Origin: Pseudonocardia halophobica
Lineage (GTDB): Bacteria > Actinomycetota > Actinomycetes > Mycobacteriales > Pseudonocardiaceae
DNA: 64,000 nucleotides
Reading direction: 5' to 3'
NCBI RefSeq assembly: GCF_027922425.1
Contig: NZ_BSFQ01000016.1
Span: forward strand, 1 to 64,000
The position numbers and the translations under genes are program-made. The notes beneath the pieces are model-generated. The model did no database searches, was not told the origin of the DNA, and saw nothing but the letters and a program-made list of their open reading frames with translations. Every line of letters starts with the position of its first letter. Position 1 is the first letter of the stretch. Shown piece after piece: positions 16,686-25,974 of this stretch.

Positions 16686-17684
16686 TCAGTGCACGAAGAT
16701 CAGGTGGAGCAACCAGTACGCCACGGCGGCGCAGAACCCGGCCGCCGGGAGCGTGACCACCCACGCCACCGCGATGTTGCCGGCCACCGTCCACCGCACC
16801 GCCGACAGCCGTTTGGTGGCGCCGACGCCCAGGATCGACGACGTGATCGTCTGGGTGGTGGAGATGGGCGCGGCGAACACGAACGCCGTGGTGTAGAGCA
16901 CCGACGAGGCCGTGAGCTCCGCCGCGAACCCGCGCGGCGGGTCCAGGTCGATGATCCGCCGGCCGAGGGTGCGCATGATGCGCCAGCCGCCGGCGTAGGT
17001 ACCGAGCGACAGCGCGCCGGCGGAGACCAGCACGACCCACCACGGCACCTCGCTGCCCTGGTGGAACCCGCCGACGACGAGGGCCAGCACGATCACGCCC
17101 ATCGTCTTCTGGGCGTCCTGCAGGCCGTGCCCCAGCGCCATCGCCGCCGCGGACACGGTCTGCGCGAGCCGGAACCCGCGGGTGGTCCGCGCCGGCCTGC
17201 TGTCCTTGAAGATCCACAGCAGCACGATCATCACGATCCCGGCCAGGACGAACCCGACGACCGGGGACAGCACCATCGGGATGATCACCTTGTCGAGCAC
17301 CCCGCCCCACTTCACGGTGCCCGCCGAGGCCAGCGCCGCGCCCACCAGCCCGCCGATCAGCGCGTGCGAGGAGGAGCTGGGGAGGCCGAACCACCAGGTG
17401 ACGAGGTTCCAGATGATCGCGCCGATCAGCGCGGCCAGCACCACGGCGAGGCCGGGCAGCCCCTGGGGCGCCTCGATGATCCCGCTGCCCACCGTGGACG
17501 CGACCTCGGTGCCGAGGAAGGCGCCGACCAGGTTCATCACGGCCGCCATCAGCAGCGCCACCCGCGGGGACAGGGCCCGGGTGGCCACCGAGGTCGCGAT
17601 GGCGTTGGCGGCGTCGTGGAAGCCGTTGGTGTAGTCGAACGCCACCGCCACCACGATGACGACGATGACCGACGCGAGGAGCAT
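16686..17684 (-). CDS. Inorganic phosphate transporter, PiT family
   Basis: A 332-residue low-affinity phosphate permease with about ten membrane helices. The duplicated PiT signature is visible as NGFHDAANAIATSVATRAL near residue 20 and ALGHGLQDAQKTMGVI in the second half; WWFGLPSSSSHALIGGL is also typical. The ATG overlaps the stop of the DUF47 gene upstream, the standard arrangement for these two families. Confidence 0.93.
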   Translation of the reverse strand: MLLASVIVVIVVAVAFDYTNGFHDAANAIATSVATRALSPRVALLMAAVMNLVGAFLGTEVASTVGSGIIEAPQGLPGLAVVLAALIGAIIWNLVTWWFGLPSSSSHALIGGLVGAALASAGTVKWGGVLDKVIIPMVLSPVVGFVLAGIVMIVLLWIFKDSRPARTTRGFRLAQTVSAAAMALGHGLQDAQKTMGVIVLALVVGGFHQGSEVPWWVVLVSAGALSLGTYAGGWRIMRTLGRRIIDLDPPRGFAAELTASSVLYTTAFVFAAPISTTQTITSSILGVGATKRLSAVRWTVAGNIAVAWVVTLPAAGFCAAVAYWLLHLIFVH

Positions 17685-18322
17685 CAGGCTTCCTTGACCG
17701 CGATGCTCTCGACGGTGTTGGCGACCGTCTCGAAGGCGTCCGCGGCCTCCTCGAGGGTGTCCACGACCTCCTTGAGCTTGATCACCTCGAGCACCGCGGC
17801 CGGGTCGGTGATCGCCTCGTCCGGGGACAGCAGGCCGGCCAGCACGGCGTGGTAGGCCTCGTCGGCCTCGTCCTCGAGCGAGTTGACGTGGATCCAGAAG
17901 TCCTGCAGCTGGGCCATCTTCTCCAGCCGCGGCATCGCCTCGGCGGTGGCGGCCGCGGCCCGGCGCAGGACGTCGACCTGCATCGCGATGCCCGCGGGGA
18001 GCCGCTCCAGCCGGTAGAGCACGATCCGGTCCGCCGCCTCCTCGATGGCGTCGACGACGTCGTCGAGGGAGGAGGCGAGCCGGTAGATGTCCTCACGGTC
18101 GAACGGGGTGACGAACACCGAGTTCAGCTTGACCATGATCTCGTGGGTGACCTCGTCACCCGCGTTCTCGGCGTCCTTCACCCGCTTCGCGATCGCGGCG
18201 CGCTCCGGCGCCGGTGCGTCCACCAGCGCGGCGAGCTCGTCCGCCGCGAGCGCGATGTTCTCCGCGGCGCGGGTGAAGAGCGGGTAGAAGCCGCGCTCCT
18301 GCGGCGTCAACCGGAAGGCCAT
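17684..18322 (-). CDS. DUF47 (PhoU-like) accessory protein of the PiT transporter
   Basis: A 212-residue all-helical PhoU-related protein. It shows the metal-binding-style acidic runs KDAENAGDEVTHEI, SLDDVVDAIEEAADRI and SLEDEADEAYH that repeat in DUF47/PhoU proteins. It overlaps the PiT gene by 1 base, and such proteins are thought to control the cognate permease. Confidence 0.92.
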   Translation of the reverse strand: MAFRLTPQERGFYPLFTRAAENIALAADELAALVDAPAPERAAIAKRVKDAENAGDEVTHEIMVKLNSVFVTPFDREDIYRLASSLDDVVDAIEEAADRIVLYRLERLPAGIAMQVDVLRRAAAATAEAMPRLEKMAQLQDFWIHVNSLEDEADEAYHAVLAGLLSPDEAITDPAAVLEVIKLKEVVDTLEEAADAFETVANTVESIAVKEA

Positions 18323-18361
18323 GGGGGGTTTTCTACCCGTTCACCCGCGTCTCATCCCGCG

Positions 18362-18396
18362 CGGGGCCGACCGGTGGCGTCCTGACGTCGGCCCCG
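18362..18396. terminator. Inverted repeat, probable terminator of the acyl-CoA dehydrogenase gene
   Basis: A perfect 10-bp stem (CGGGGCCGAC at 18362-18371 with 18387-18396) encloses a 15-base loop. It lies 12 bases beyond the minus-strand acyl-CoA dehydrogenase stop and before the DUF47 start. No T-tract is present, as is usual in this GC range. Confidence 0.55.
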
Positions 18397-18407
18397 TCCG
18401 CGCAGGT

Positions 18408-19562
18408 TCAGCCGATCAGGGCCCGCCCGATGATCTCCTTCATGATCTCGTTCGTGCCGCCGTAGATGGACTGCACGCGCGAGTCGACGAAGGCCTTCGC
18501 GATGGGGTACTCCATCATGTAGCCGTAGCCGCCGTGCAGCTGCAGACACCGGTCGACCACGCGCTTCTGCAGGTCGGTGGCCCACCACTTGGCCTTCGCG
18601 GCGTCGGCGACCGACAGGTTGCCGGTCACGTGCTCGGAGAGGCACCGGTCGACGTAGGTCTGCGTCACGTCGATCTCGGTGTCCATCTCGGCGAGCTCGA
18701 AGCGGGTGTTCTGGAAGTTCGCGACGGCGCGGCCGAAGGCCTTGCGCTCCTTCGTGTACTCCAGCGTCATCCTCAGCGCCGCGGCCGCGCCGGCCACCGC
18801 GCCGACGGCGATGGACAGCCGCTCCTGGGCCAGGTTCTGCATCAGGTAGATGAAGCCCTGCCCCACCTCGCCGAGGACGTTCGCGGCCGGCACGCGGACG
18901 TCGGTGAAGCTCAGCTCCGCCGTGTCCTGCGCCTTCATCCCGACCTTCTCCAGCCGGCGGCCGCGCTCGAAGCCCGGCATGCCGCGCTCCACGCAGAGCA
19001 GCGAGAAGCCGCGGGCCCCGGCCTCGGGGTCGGTCTTGGCGACCACGACCACCAGGTCGGCGAGGATGCCGTTGGTGATGAAGGTCTTGGCGCCGTTGAG
19101 GATCCAGTCAGCCCCGTCACCGGAGCCGTCCTTCTTGGCGTGGGTGGCGATGCCCTGCAGGTCCGACCCGGTGCCGGGCTCGGTCATGCCGATGGCCGTG
19201 ATGATGTCGCCGGAGCAGAAGCCGGGGAGCCAGCGCTGCTTCTGCTCGTCGTTCGCGAGGCGCAGCAGGTAGGGCGCGACGACGTCGTTGTGCAGCGGGA
19301 AGCCCAGGCCGCTGGTGCCGGCCGCGGTGATCTCCTCGAGGGCCACCGCGTTGTAACGGAAGTCGGGGGTGCCGCCGCCGCCGAACTCCTCGGGGACGTC
19401 GGTGCCGAGCAGGCCGGCCCTGCCGGCGGAGAGCCAGATGTCGCGGTCGACCTGCCCGTCCTTCTCCCACTGCGCGTGGTGCGGGACGACCTCCTTCTCG
19501 AGGAAGGTGCGGACGAGGTCGCGGAACGCGTCGTGTTCGGCGTCGAAGATGTCGCGCTGCAT
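18408..19562 (-). CDS. Acyl-CoA dehydrogenase (FadE type)
   Basis: A 384-residue FAD enzyme of beta-oxidation that makes a 2-enoyl-CoA. It carries IGMTEPGTGSDLQGI, FITNG, KVGMKAQDTAELSF, the helix ERKAFGRAVANFQNTRFELAEM, and near the C-terminus QSIYGGTNEIMKEIIGR. The Glu of GGTNEI is the usual catalytic base, so it should be active, unlike the pair near 50 kb. Chain-length preference is unknown. It is divergent from the PhaC-like gene across 72 bases. Confidence 0.92.
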   Translation of the reverse strand: MQRDIFDAEHDAFRDLVRTFLEKEVVPHHAQWEKDGQVDRDIWLSAGRAGLLGTDVPEEFGGGGTPDFRYNAVALEEITAAGTSGLGFPLHNDVVAPYLLRLANDEQKQRWLPGFCSGDIITAIGMTEPGTGSDLQGIATHAKKDGSGDGADWILNGAKTFITNGILADLVVVVAKTDPEAGARGFSLLCVERGMPGFERGRRLEKVGMKAQDTAELSFTDVRVPAANVLGEVGQGFIYLMQNLAQERLSIAVGAVAGAAAALRMTLEYTKERKAFGRAVANFQNTRFELAEMDTEIDVTQTYVDRCLSEHVTGNLSVADAAKAKWWATDLQKRVVDRCLQLHGGYGYMMEYPIAKAFVDSRVQSIYGGTNEIMKEIIGRALIG

Positions 19563-19634
19563 GGCGGCAGTCTCACATACTCGTCGGTAACCCCGCGGGC
19601 CGTCCGCGGCCTGTGCGGGCCGTAGGCTGCCGCC

Positions 19635-20711
19635 GTGCTCCGTGCGTTGAGGGACGAGCTCGGCTCCCGCCTGGGGGCCGCCGCCGCGAACGCCTGGGAC
19701 CGGACGGTCGCCGGCGGTGTCGCCGACCTGCGTCGCATGCCGCGCACCGAGGTCGCCCGGGACCCCGGCGGGACGCTGTACCGCTACGACCCGCTGCCCG
19801 GGGTGGCGCCGTCGGGACCCGCGGTCGTGCTCGTCCCGCCGCTCGGCGCCCCGGACTTCGCCTACGACCTGCGCCGGGACTGCTCGCTCGTCGAGCACCT
19901 GCTGGACGAAGGCCGGCCGGTGTACCTCGTGGACTACGGCCGGATCGCGTTCGGGCACCGCAGGCTGGGCATCGAGCACTGGGTCGACGACGTGGTGCCG
20001 CGGACCGTCCGGCGCGTCGCCGGGCTCACGGACGGTCCGGTGTACCTGGTCGGCTGGTCCCTCGGCGGGCTGTTCTGCCTGCTCGCGCTGGCCGCGGCGG
20101 AGGAGGCGGGGGAGCCGTTGCCGGTCCGCGCCGTCGCCGCGATCGGCAGCCCCGTCGACGTCACCGCGGTGCCCCTGGTCGCGCCCCTGCGGCCGCTGGC
20201 GGAGGTGGCCGGCGGCCGGGCCGTGTCGGCGCTCTACCGCGCGGTGGGCAGCTGGCCGGCGCCGCTGGTGAGCACGGTGTTCCAGCTGACCACGGTGGAC
20301 AAGATGGTCACCCGGCCGCTGGCGATCCTGTCCCGGCTCGACGACCGGGACACGCTCGCCCAGATCGAGGCCGTCGACCACATGATGGCCAGCATGCACG
20401 GCTACCCGGGCCGGGTGTTCGGGCAGCTGTTCCACCTCTTCCTGCGCAGCAACGACCTCGCCGGCGGCAGCCTGCAGCTGGCCGGGCGGGAGGTCTCGCT
20501 GTCGTCGGTGAAGGTGCCCGTCCTGGCCGTCGGCGGGCGGGACGACGTCATCGCCCCGCTGCGGGCGGTCCGCCGGGCGGTCCCGCTGCTGACCGGCGCC
20601 CCCGAGGTGCGGTTCGCGACGGCGCCGGGCGGCCATCTCGGCGTCCTCACCGGGCGCAGGGCGCGCACCACCACCTGGCCCGCGCTGGACGCTTTCCTGA
20701 GCGAGCACTGA
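19635..20711 (+). CDS. Alpha/beta hydrolase, PhaC (PHA synthase)-like
   Basis: A 358-residue alpha/beta hydrolase. The strand VVLVPPLGAPDFAYDL, VDYGRIAFGHRRLGIEHWVDDVVP and GWSLGGLFCLLAL resemble PHA synthases and their relatives. The lipase box is GWSLG with Ser, whereas true PHA synthases use Cys, so polymerase activity is doubtful. The acid (VGGRDDVIAP) and base (PGGHLGVL) residues of a triad are present. Many actinobacteria place such proteins with lipid genes, as here. GTG start. Confidence 0.8.
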   Translation: MLRALRDELGSRLGAAAANAWDRTVAGGVADLRRMPRTEVARDPGGTLYRYDPLPGVAPSGPAVVLVPPLGAPDFAYDLRRDCSLVEHLLDEGRPVYLVDYGRIAFGHRRLGIEHWVDDVVPRTVRRVAGLTDGPVYLVGWSLGGLFCLLALAAAEEAGEPLPVRAVAAIGSPVDVTAVPLVAPLRPLAEVAGGRAVSALYRAVGSWPAPLVSTVFQLTTVDKMVTRPLAILSRLDDRDTLAQIEAVDHMMASMHGYPGRVFGQLFHLFLRSNDLAGGSLQLAGREVSLSSVKVPVLAVGGRDDVIAPLRAVRRAVPLLTGAPEVRFATAPGGHLGVLTGRRARTTTWPALDAFLSEH

Positions 20712-20753
20712 GTGATCACCGGCGGGCGGCCGTCGGGTGGGCACACTGGGTCC

Positions 20754-21734
20754 ATGCGCCATGTGGAGAACGTGGGAACGGACAAACCGTACTCGGTGAT
20801 CGGGCTCGGGACCTGGCAGTTCGGGTCCAAGGAATGGGGCTACGGCGGCGGGTACGACGAGACGGAGGCGGGCCGGATCGTCACGCGGGCCCGCGAGCTG
20901 GGCGTCACCGTGTTCGACACCGCCGAGGTGTACGGGTTCGGGCGTTCCGAGCGGATCCTGGGCAGGGCCCTCGCCGAGACCGGCGGGACGGACGACGTGG
21001 TGGTCGCCACCAAGATCTTCCCGGTGCTGCCGACCGCGGCGGTGGTGCAGCAGCGGGGAGTGGCGAGCGCCCAGCGGCTGGGGGTGAAGACCCTCGACCT
21101 CTACCAGGTGCACCAGCCGAACCCGCTGGTCAGCGACGGCACCACCATGCGCGGGATGCAGGCGCTGCGGGACGTGGGCGTGGTCCGGGACGTCGGCGTG
21201 TCCAACTACAAGCTGGCGCGCTGGAAGTCCGCGGAGGCGCGGTTCGGGTCGAAGGTGCTCTCCAACCAGGTGCAGTTCAGCCTGGTGCAGCGCGCGCCGC
21301 TGGCCGAGATGCTGCCGTGGGCCCAGCGCACCGGGCACGTGGTGATCGCCTACAGCCCGCTGGCGCAGGGCCTGCTGTCCGGCCGGTACGACCGCGACCA
21401 CCGCCCGACCAACGGCGTGCGCGCGGCCAACGCGATGTTCCTGCCGGAGAACCTCGACGCCGCGAAGCCGCTGCTCGACACCCTCCGGGACGTCGCCTCG
21501 GCGCACGACGCCACGCCGTCGCAGATCGCCCTGGCCTGGGTGGTGCACCCGCCGAACGTCGTCGCGATCCCCGGGGCGTCGAGCGTCGCGCAGGTGGAGA
21601 GCAACGTCGCGGCGGCCCAGATCCGGCTGAGCGAGGAGGAGTACGCGGGGCTCACCGCCGCGGCCGAGGCCTACCAGCCGATCACCGGCTTCCCGGCGAT
21701 CCCGAAGCTCGTCGCGTCCCGCCGGCGCGGGTGA
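20754..21734 (+). CDS. Aldo/keto reductase
   Basis: A 326-residue NADPH-dependent aldo/keto reductase of the TIM-barrel family. It contains GLGTWQFG, the catalytic region FDTAEVYGFGRSE (Asp and Tyr of the tetrad), the Lys in ATKIFP, the His in YQVHQPNP, and VGVSNYKLARW. The C-terminal IPGASSVAQVESNVAA binds the cofactor phosphate. The ATG at 20754 begins the conserved part. Substrate unknown. It follows the PhaC-like gene by 42 bases. Confidence 0.92.
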   Translation: MRHVENVGTDKPYSVIGLGTWQFGSKEWGYGGGYDETEAGRIVTRARELGVTVFDTAEVYGFGRSERILGRALAETGGTDDVVVATKIFPVLPTAAVVQQRGVASAQRLGVKTLDLYQVHQPNPLVSDGTTMRGMQALRDVGVVRDVGVSNYKLARWKSAEARFGSKVLSNQVQFSLVQRAPLAEMLPWAQRTGHVVIAYSPLAQGLLSGRYDRDHRPTNGVRAANAMFLPENLDAAKPLLDTLRDVASAHDATPSQIALAWVVHPPNVVAIPGASSVAQVESNVAAAQIRLSEEEYAGLTAAAEAYQPITGFPAIPKLVASRRRG

Positions 21735-21819
21735 GGTGTGTCCGTTTCGCCGTGCTTCCGCGCAGGTGAGTGACGCAGTACCCCTGACGGACGCGCCTCT
21801 GCGGCGTTAGCGTGGCCTC

Positions 21820-23220
21820 GTGGGCACGATCGAGCGGGTGGGGGCGGATCCGGCGGCGCGTTCGGGGGCACGGCGGCGGCACGACGCCGTCGTCGAGGAG
21901 CTCCTCCGCGCCTCTCGCGCGGTCCCGGCCGGCACCCCCGTGCGGCTCGGCAAGCGGACGTCGAACCTGTTCCGGTTCGGCACGCACGCCGCGGAGTCGG
22001 TGCTGCTCGACACCTCCGGCCTCGCCGGGGTGATCGAGGTGGACCGGGCGGCGCGCACCGCGGACGTGCAGGGCATGTGCACCTACGAGGACCTGGTCGC
22101 GGCGACCCTGCCGCACGGGCTGATGCCGCTGGTCGTGCCGCAGCTCAAGACCATCACCCTCGGCGGCGCCGTCACCGGGCTGGGCATCGAGTCGACGTCG
22201 TTCCGGCACGGGCTGCCGCACGAGTCCGTGCTGGAGATGGACGTCCTCACGCCGGCCGGGGAGCTGGTCACGGCCGCCCCGGACAACGAGCACGCCGATC
22301 TCTTCGCCGCCTTCGCCAACTCCTACGGCACGCTCGGCTACGCCCTGCGGCTGCGCATCGAGCTGCTGCCGGTCAAGCCCTACGTCAAGCTCACCCACCA
22401 CCGCTTCCGCACCGCGGAGGAGGCCACGGCCGCGCTGGCGGAGTTCGCCCGGCCGGACGGCCCCGCGGACTTCGTCGACGGCACGGTGTTCTCCGCGGAC
22501 GAGCACTACGTGAGCGTCGGCCGCTTCGTCGACGCCCCCACGCCGGGCGCGCAGGTCTCCGACTACACCGGCATGGACGTGTTCTACCGGTCGCTGCAGC
22601 GCCGGCCCGTCGACCACCTCACGGTGCATGACTACCTGTGGCGCTGGGACACCGACTGGTTCTGGTGCTCGCGCGCCTTCGGCGTGCAGGTGCCCGCGGT
22701 GCGCCGGGTGTGGCCGAAGCGGTACCGCCGGTCCGACGTGTACCGCCGGCTCGTCGCGCTCGACCAGCGGTACCAGGCGTCGAACACCGTGCGGCGCGCC
22801 CTCGGCCGGCCCGAGGAGGAGATGGTGATCCAGGACGTCGAGATCCCGACGCCGCGGCTGCCCGAGTTCCTCGCGGCCTTCCACTCCCACGTCGGGATCG
22901 CGCCGGTGTGGCTCTGCCCGCTGCAGCTGCGCGGGGAGCGCACCTGGCCGCTGTACCCGATGGAGCCGCACACGCCGTACGTGAACGTCGGCTTCTGGTC
23001 GTCCGTGCCGGTGGGGGCGGACCGCGAGGAGCACAACCGCTTCGTCGAGAAGCTCGTGGCCGACCTGGACGGCCACAAGAGTCTCTACTCGACCGTCCAC
23101 TACGGCGAGACGGAGTTCTGGGAGCGCTACAACGGAGCGGCGTACCGGGCCGTGAAGCAGCGATACGACCCGGCGGGGCGGGTACCGGATCTGTACACGA
23201 AGGTCGGAGGGGGAGCATGA
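21820..23220 (+). CDS. tmsA: FAD-dependent reductase TmsA/BfaA of 10-methyl fatty acid synthesis
   Basis: A 466-residue protein with an N-terminal FAD-binding (PCMH-type) domain over ~45-200, including LGKRTSNLFRF, MCTYEDLVAATLPHG and TLGGAVTGLGIESTSFRHG. In actinobacteria, a protein of this kind next to a CFA-type methyltransferase is TmsA/BfaA, which reduces the 10-methylene intermediate to 10-methylstearate (tuberculostearate) acyl chains. The stop overlaps the methyltransferase start, the known tmsAB arrangement. DLD/DHCR24-like oxidases share the fold, so the name rests mainly on the pairing. GTG start. Confidence 0.82.
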   Translation: MGTIERVGADPAARSGARRRHDAVVEELLRASRAVPAGTPVRLGKRTSNLFRFGTHAAESVLLDTSGLAGVIEVDRAARTADVQGMCTYEDLVAATLPHGLMPLVVPQLKTITLGGAVTGLGIESTSFRHGLPHESVLEMDVLTPAGELVTAAPDNEHADLFAAFANSYGTLGYALRLRIELLPVKPYVKLTHHRFRTAEEATAALAEFARPDGPADFVDGTVFSADEHYVSVGRFVDAPTPGAQVSDYTGMDVFYRSLQRRPVDHLTVHDYLWRWDTDWFWCSRAFGVQVPAVRRVWPKRYRRSDVYRRLVALDQRYQASNTVRRALGRPEEEMVIQDVEIPTPRLPEFLAAFHSHVGIAPVWLCPLQLRGERTWPLYPMEPHTPYVNVGFWSSVPVGADREEHNRFVEKLVADLDGHKSLYSTVHYGETEFWERYNGAAYRAVKQRYDPAGRVPDLYTKVGGGA

Positions 23221-24467
23221 GCATGCGGGTCGCGGAGGTGTTCGGGCACGTCATCGGGGCGGACGCGGCCATCCGGCTGATCGCCTACGACGGCAGCAAG
23301 TCCGGTCCGGACGACGCCGAGGTGGCGTTGCGGATCGAGTCGCCGCGGGCGCTGGCCCGGCTGGCGTCGGCGCCGGGCACGCTCGGGCTGGCGCGGGCGT
23401 ACGTCACCGGCGAGATCGAGGTGGAGGGCGACCTCTACGCCGCCCTGTCCGCACTGTCCGACGTGACCCTCCACGGGGTCTCCAAGGCGGACTTCGCGAA
23501 GCTGCTCGCGACCCTCGGTCCGGTCTGGCTGAAGTACCGGCCGGCGCCGCCCGAGCTCGAGGCGCGCCCCCGCGGGCGGCTGCACTCGAAGTTCCGGGAC
23601 AGCCAGGCGATCTCGCACCACTACGACGTCTCGAACCGCTTCTACGAGTGGGTGCTCGGGCCGTCGATGACCTACACCTGCGCCGCCTACCCGCGTCCCG
23701 ACGCGACGCTCGAGGAGGCGCAGGAGACCAAGTACGACCTCGTCGCCCGCAAGCTCGCGCTGGAGCCGGGGATGCGGCTGCTCGACGTCGGCTGCGGCTG
23801 GGGCGGGATGGTCCGGCACGCGGCGCGGATGGGCGTGCAGGCGCTCGGCGTGACGCTGTCCCGGGAGCAGGCGTCGTGGGCGCAGGAGGCGATCCGGTGC
23901 GAGGGCCTGCAGGAGCTCGCCGAGGTCCGGCACCTGGACTACCGGGACGTCCCCGAGACCGGGTTCGACGCCGTCAGCTCGATCGGGCTCACCGAGCACA
24001 TCGGCCGGAAGCAGCTCGGCTCCTACTTCCGCTTCCTGTACGGGAAGCTGCGCCCGGAGGGCCGGCTGCTCAACCACTGCATCACGCAGCCGCGCACCGT
24101 GAACAAGCGCAAGGTCGACCCGTTCATCGGCCGGTACGTCTTCCCGGACGGGCAGCTCGAGTCGCCCGGCCTGCTGATGACCGAGATGAACGACGCCGGC
24201 TTCGAGATCCGGCACGAGGAGAACCTGCGCGAGCACTACGCGCTGACCCTGCGGGACTGGGGCACCAACCTCGAGGAGCACTGGGCCGAGGCCGTCGCCG
24301 AGGTCGGCGTGGGCCGGGCGCGGGTGTGGCGGCTGTACATGGCGGCGTGCCGGCTCGGCTTCGAGCTCGACAACATCCAGCTGCACCAGATGCTGGGCGT
24401 GAAGCTGGGGGAGCACGGCGCGTCGGGCATGCCGCTGCGGGGCTGGCGCGCCGAAGGGGTCTGGTGA
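23217..24467 (+). CDS. tmsB: SAM-dependent methyltransferase TmsB/BfaB (CFA synthase family)
   Basis: A 416-residue methyltransferase acting on unsaturated phospholipid acyl chains. It carries SHHYDVSNRFYEWVLG at ~133-148, MTYTCAAYPRP, and the SAM loop LLDVGCGWGG at 188-197; GLTEHIG and NHCITQPR also occur in this family. TmsB adds the 10-methylene group to oleoyl chains that TmsA then reduces. The ~110-residue N-terminal extension with VTGEIEVEGD matches the family. The ATG at 23217 overlaps the tmsA stop and has GGAGGGGG before it. Confidence 0.85.
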   Translation: MSMRVAEVFGHVIGADAAIRLIAYDGSKSGPDDAEVALRIESPRALARLASAPGTLGLARAYVTGEIEVEGDLYAALSALSDVTLHGVSKADFAKLLATLGPVWLKYRPAPPELEARPRGRLHSKFRDSQAISHHYDVSNRFYEWVLGPSMTYTCAAYPRPDATLEEAQETKYDLVARKLALEPGMRLLDVGCGWGGMVRHAARMGVQALGVTLSREQASWAQEAIRCEGLQELAEVRHLDYRDVPETGFDAVSSIGLTEHIGRKQLGSYFRFLYGKLRPEGRLLNHCITQPRTVNKRKVDPFIGRYVFPDGQLESPGLLMTEMNDAGFEIRHEENLREHYALTLRDWGTNLEEHWAEAVAEVGVGRARVWRLYMAACRLGFELDNIQLHQMLGVKLGEHGASGMPLRGWRAEGVW

Positions 24468-24488
24468 CCGCGCACTAGGGTTCCGCCC

Positions 24489-25922
24489 GTGCCCGAGCGC
24501 CTGACGCCCCTGGACGCCTCGTTCCTGTTCATGGAGGAGCGCACGACGGCGATGACCGTCGGCGGGGTGATGACCTTCGAGACGGGGTCCGACGAGGACG
24601 AGCCCTTCGACGTCGACGCCTTCGTCCGGCTCATCGGTGATCGGCTCGCCCTGGTGCCGCGGTACCGGCAGAAGGTGCGCGAGGTGCCCGGGCGGCTGGG
24701 CCTGCCGGTCTGGGTCGACGACCCGGACTTCGACCTGAGCTACCACGTCCGGCGCTCGGCGCTGCCTGCGCCGGGGTCGGACGTGGCGCTGCGCGAGCTG
24801 GTGGGGCGGCTGCTGTCCCGCCAGCTCGACCGGTCGCGGCCGCTCTGGGAGATCTACCTGGTCGAGGGGTTCGAGGGGCACCGGCTCGCGATCGTCACGA
24901 AGACCCACCACGCGATGGTCGACGGGCTGGCCTCGATGGACATCGGCGCCGTCCTGCTCGACACCACGCCGAAGCCCCGCGAGGTCGACCCGGACGACTG
25001 GCGGCCGGCCCGCGAGCCGACCGGGCTGGAGCTGGCGGCGTCGGCGGTCGTGGAGAACATGCTGCGCCCGCGCAGCGCCGTCGACGCGGTCGCGCGGTCG
25101 GCCGCGGACCTGCGGCAGGCCGCGTCGTCCGTCCGCCGCTCCCTCGGCGGGCTGGCCGACGCCGTGCGCACGGCCAGCCGCGGCCGCCCCGTCGGCGCCC
25201 TCAACGCGCCCATCGGCGAGCAGCGCCGTTTCGGGATGGCCAGGACCTCGCTGTTCGAGCACCGGGTGATCCGGCGACGGCACGGGGCCGGCGGCGGCTC
25301 GGTCAACGACGTCGTGCTCGCCGTGGTGGCGGGGGCGTTGCGGCGCTGGTTGGTCAGTCGCGGCGAGCCGATCTTCGCCGACTCGGTGGTGCGGGCGATG
25401 GTGCCGGTGAGCATGCGCGGCCGCACGGGCGCCGCGACCTCCGGCAACCAGATCTCCGCGGTGTTCGTGGAGCTCCCGGTGGGCATCGCGGACACCGTCG
25501 AGCGGCTGCGGTCGATCGCCGTGCAGATGGAGGCGCGCAAGCGGTTCGGCCGGTCGGCGGGCACCACAGCCGTGGTCGGGCTCGCGGGGCTGACCACACC
25601 CGCCGTACACCAGATGGGTGCGCGGCTGTCCTCCCGGCTCTCCTCGCGGCTGTTCAACGTCGTCGTCACGCACGTCCCCGGGCCGCCGCGGCCGCTGTAC
25701 GCCATGGGCGCGCGGATGCGGGACATGTTCCCGGTGGTCCCGCTGGCCCACGGCCAGGCCGTCGCCATCGGCGTGACCTCCTACGACGGCACCGTCTGCT
25801 ACGGGCTCAACGCGGACCGTGACGCCCTCCCGGACGTCGACACCCTCGCCGCCGCGATCGACGACTCGCTCGCCGAGCTCAAGGAGGCACCGGCTGCCGA
25901 GGCGGAACGCACGTCCGGCTGA
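24489..25922 (+). CDS. Wax ester synthase / diacylglycerol acyltransferase (WS/DGAT)
   Basis: A 477-residue membrane-associated acyltransferase that makes triacylglycerol or wax esters from acyl-CoA. The catalytic HHAMVDG is at 140-146, the N-terminal MPERLTPLDASFLFME is typical, and the C-terminal NVVVTHVPGPPRPLY segment is the second family motif. It begins with GTG only 21 bases after tmsB, so 10-methyl-branched acyl chains and storage lipid formation may be co-expressed here. Confidence 0.93.
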   Translation: MPERLTPLDASFLFMEERTTAMTVGGVMTFETGSDEDEPFDVDAFVRLIGDRLALVPRYRQKVREVPGRLGLPVWVDDPDFDLSYHVRRSALPAPGSDVALRELVGRLLSRQLDRSRPLWEIYLVEGFEGHRLAIVTKTHHAMVDGLASMDIGAVLLDTTPKPREVDPDDWRPAREPTGLELAASAVVENMLRPRSAVDAVARSAADLRQAASSVRRSLGGLADAVRTASRGRPVGALNAPIGEQRRFGMARTSLFEHRVIRRRHGAGGGSVNDVVLAVVAGALRRWLVSRGEPIFADSVVRAMVPVSMRGRTGAATSGNQISAVFVELPVGIADTVERLRSIAVQMEARKRFGRSAGTTAVVGLAGLTTPAVHQMGARLSSRLSSRLFNVVVTHVPGPPRPLYAMGARMRDMFPVVPLAHGQAVAIGVTSYDGTVCYGLNADRDALPDVDTLAAAIDDSLAELKEAPAAEAERTSG

Positions 25923-25974
25923 ACGGTCCATCGCAGCCCTTCCCGCGGGCCCGGTGCGCGTGCATCGTTCGCGC

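Noticed and set aside
18408..21548. A 1046-codon minus-strand open frame across the PhaC-like and aldo/keto reductase genes
   Set aside because: Only its last ~384 codons encode a recognisable protein (the acyl-CoA dehydrogenase, from 19562). The upstream part lies antisense to two good plus-strand genes and has shadow composition.
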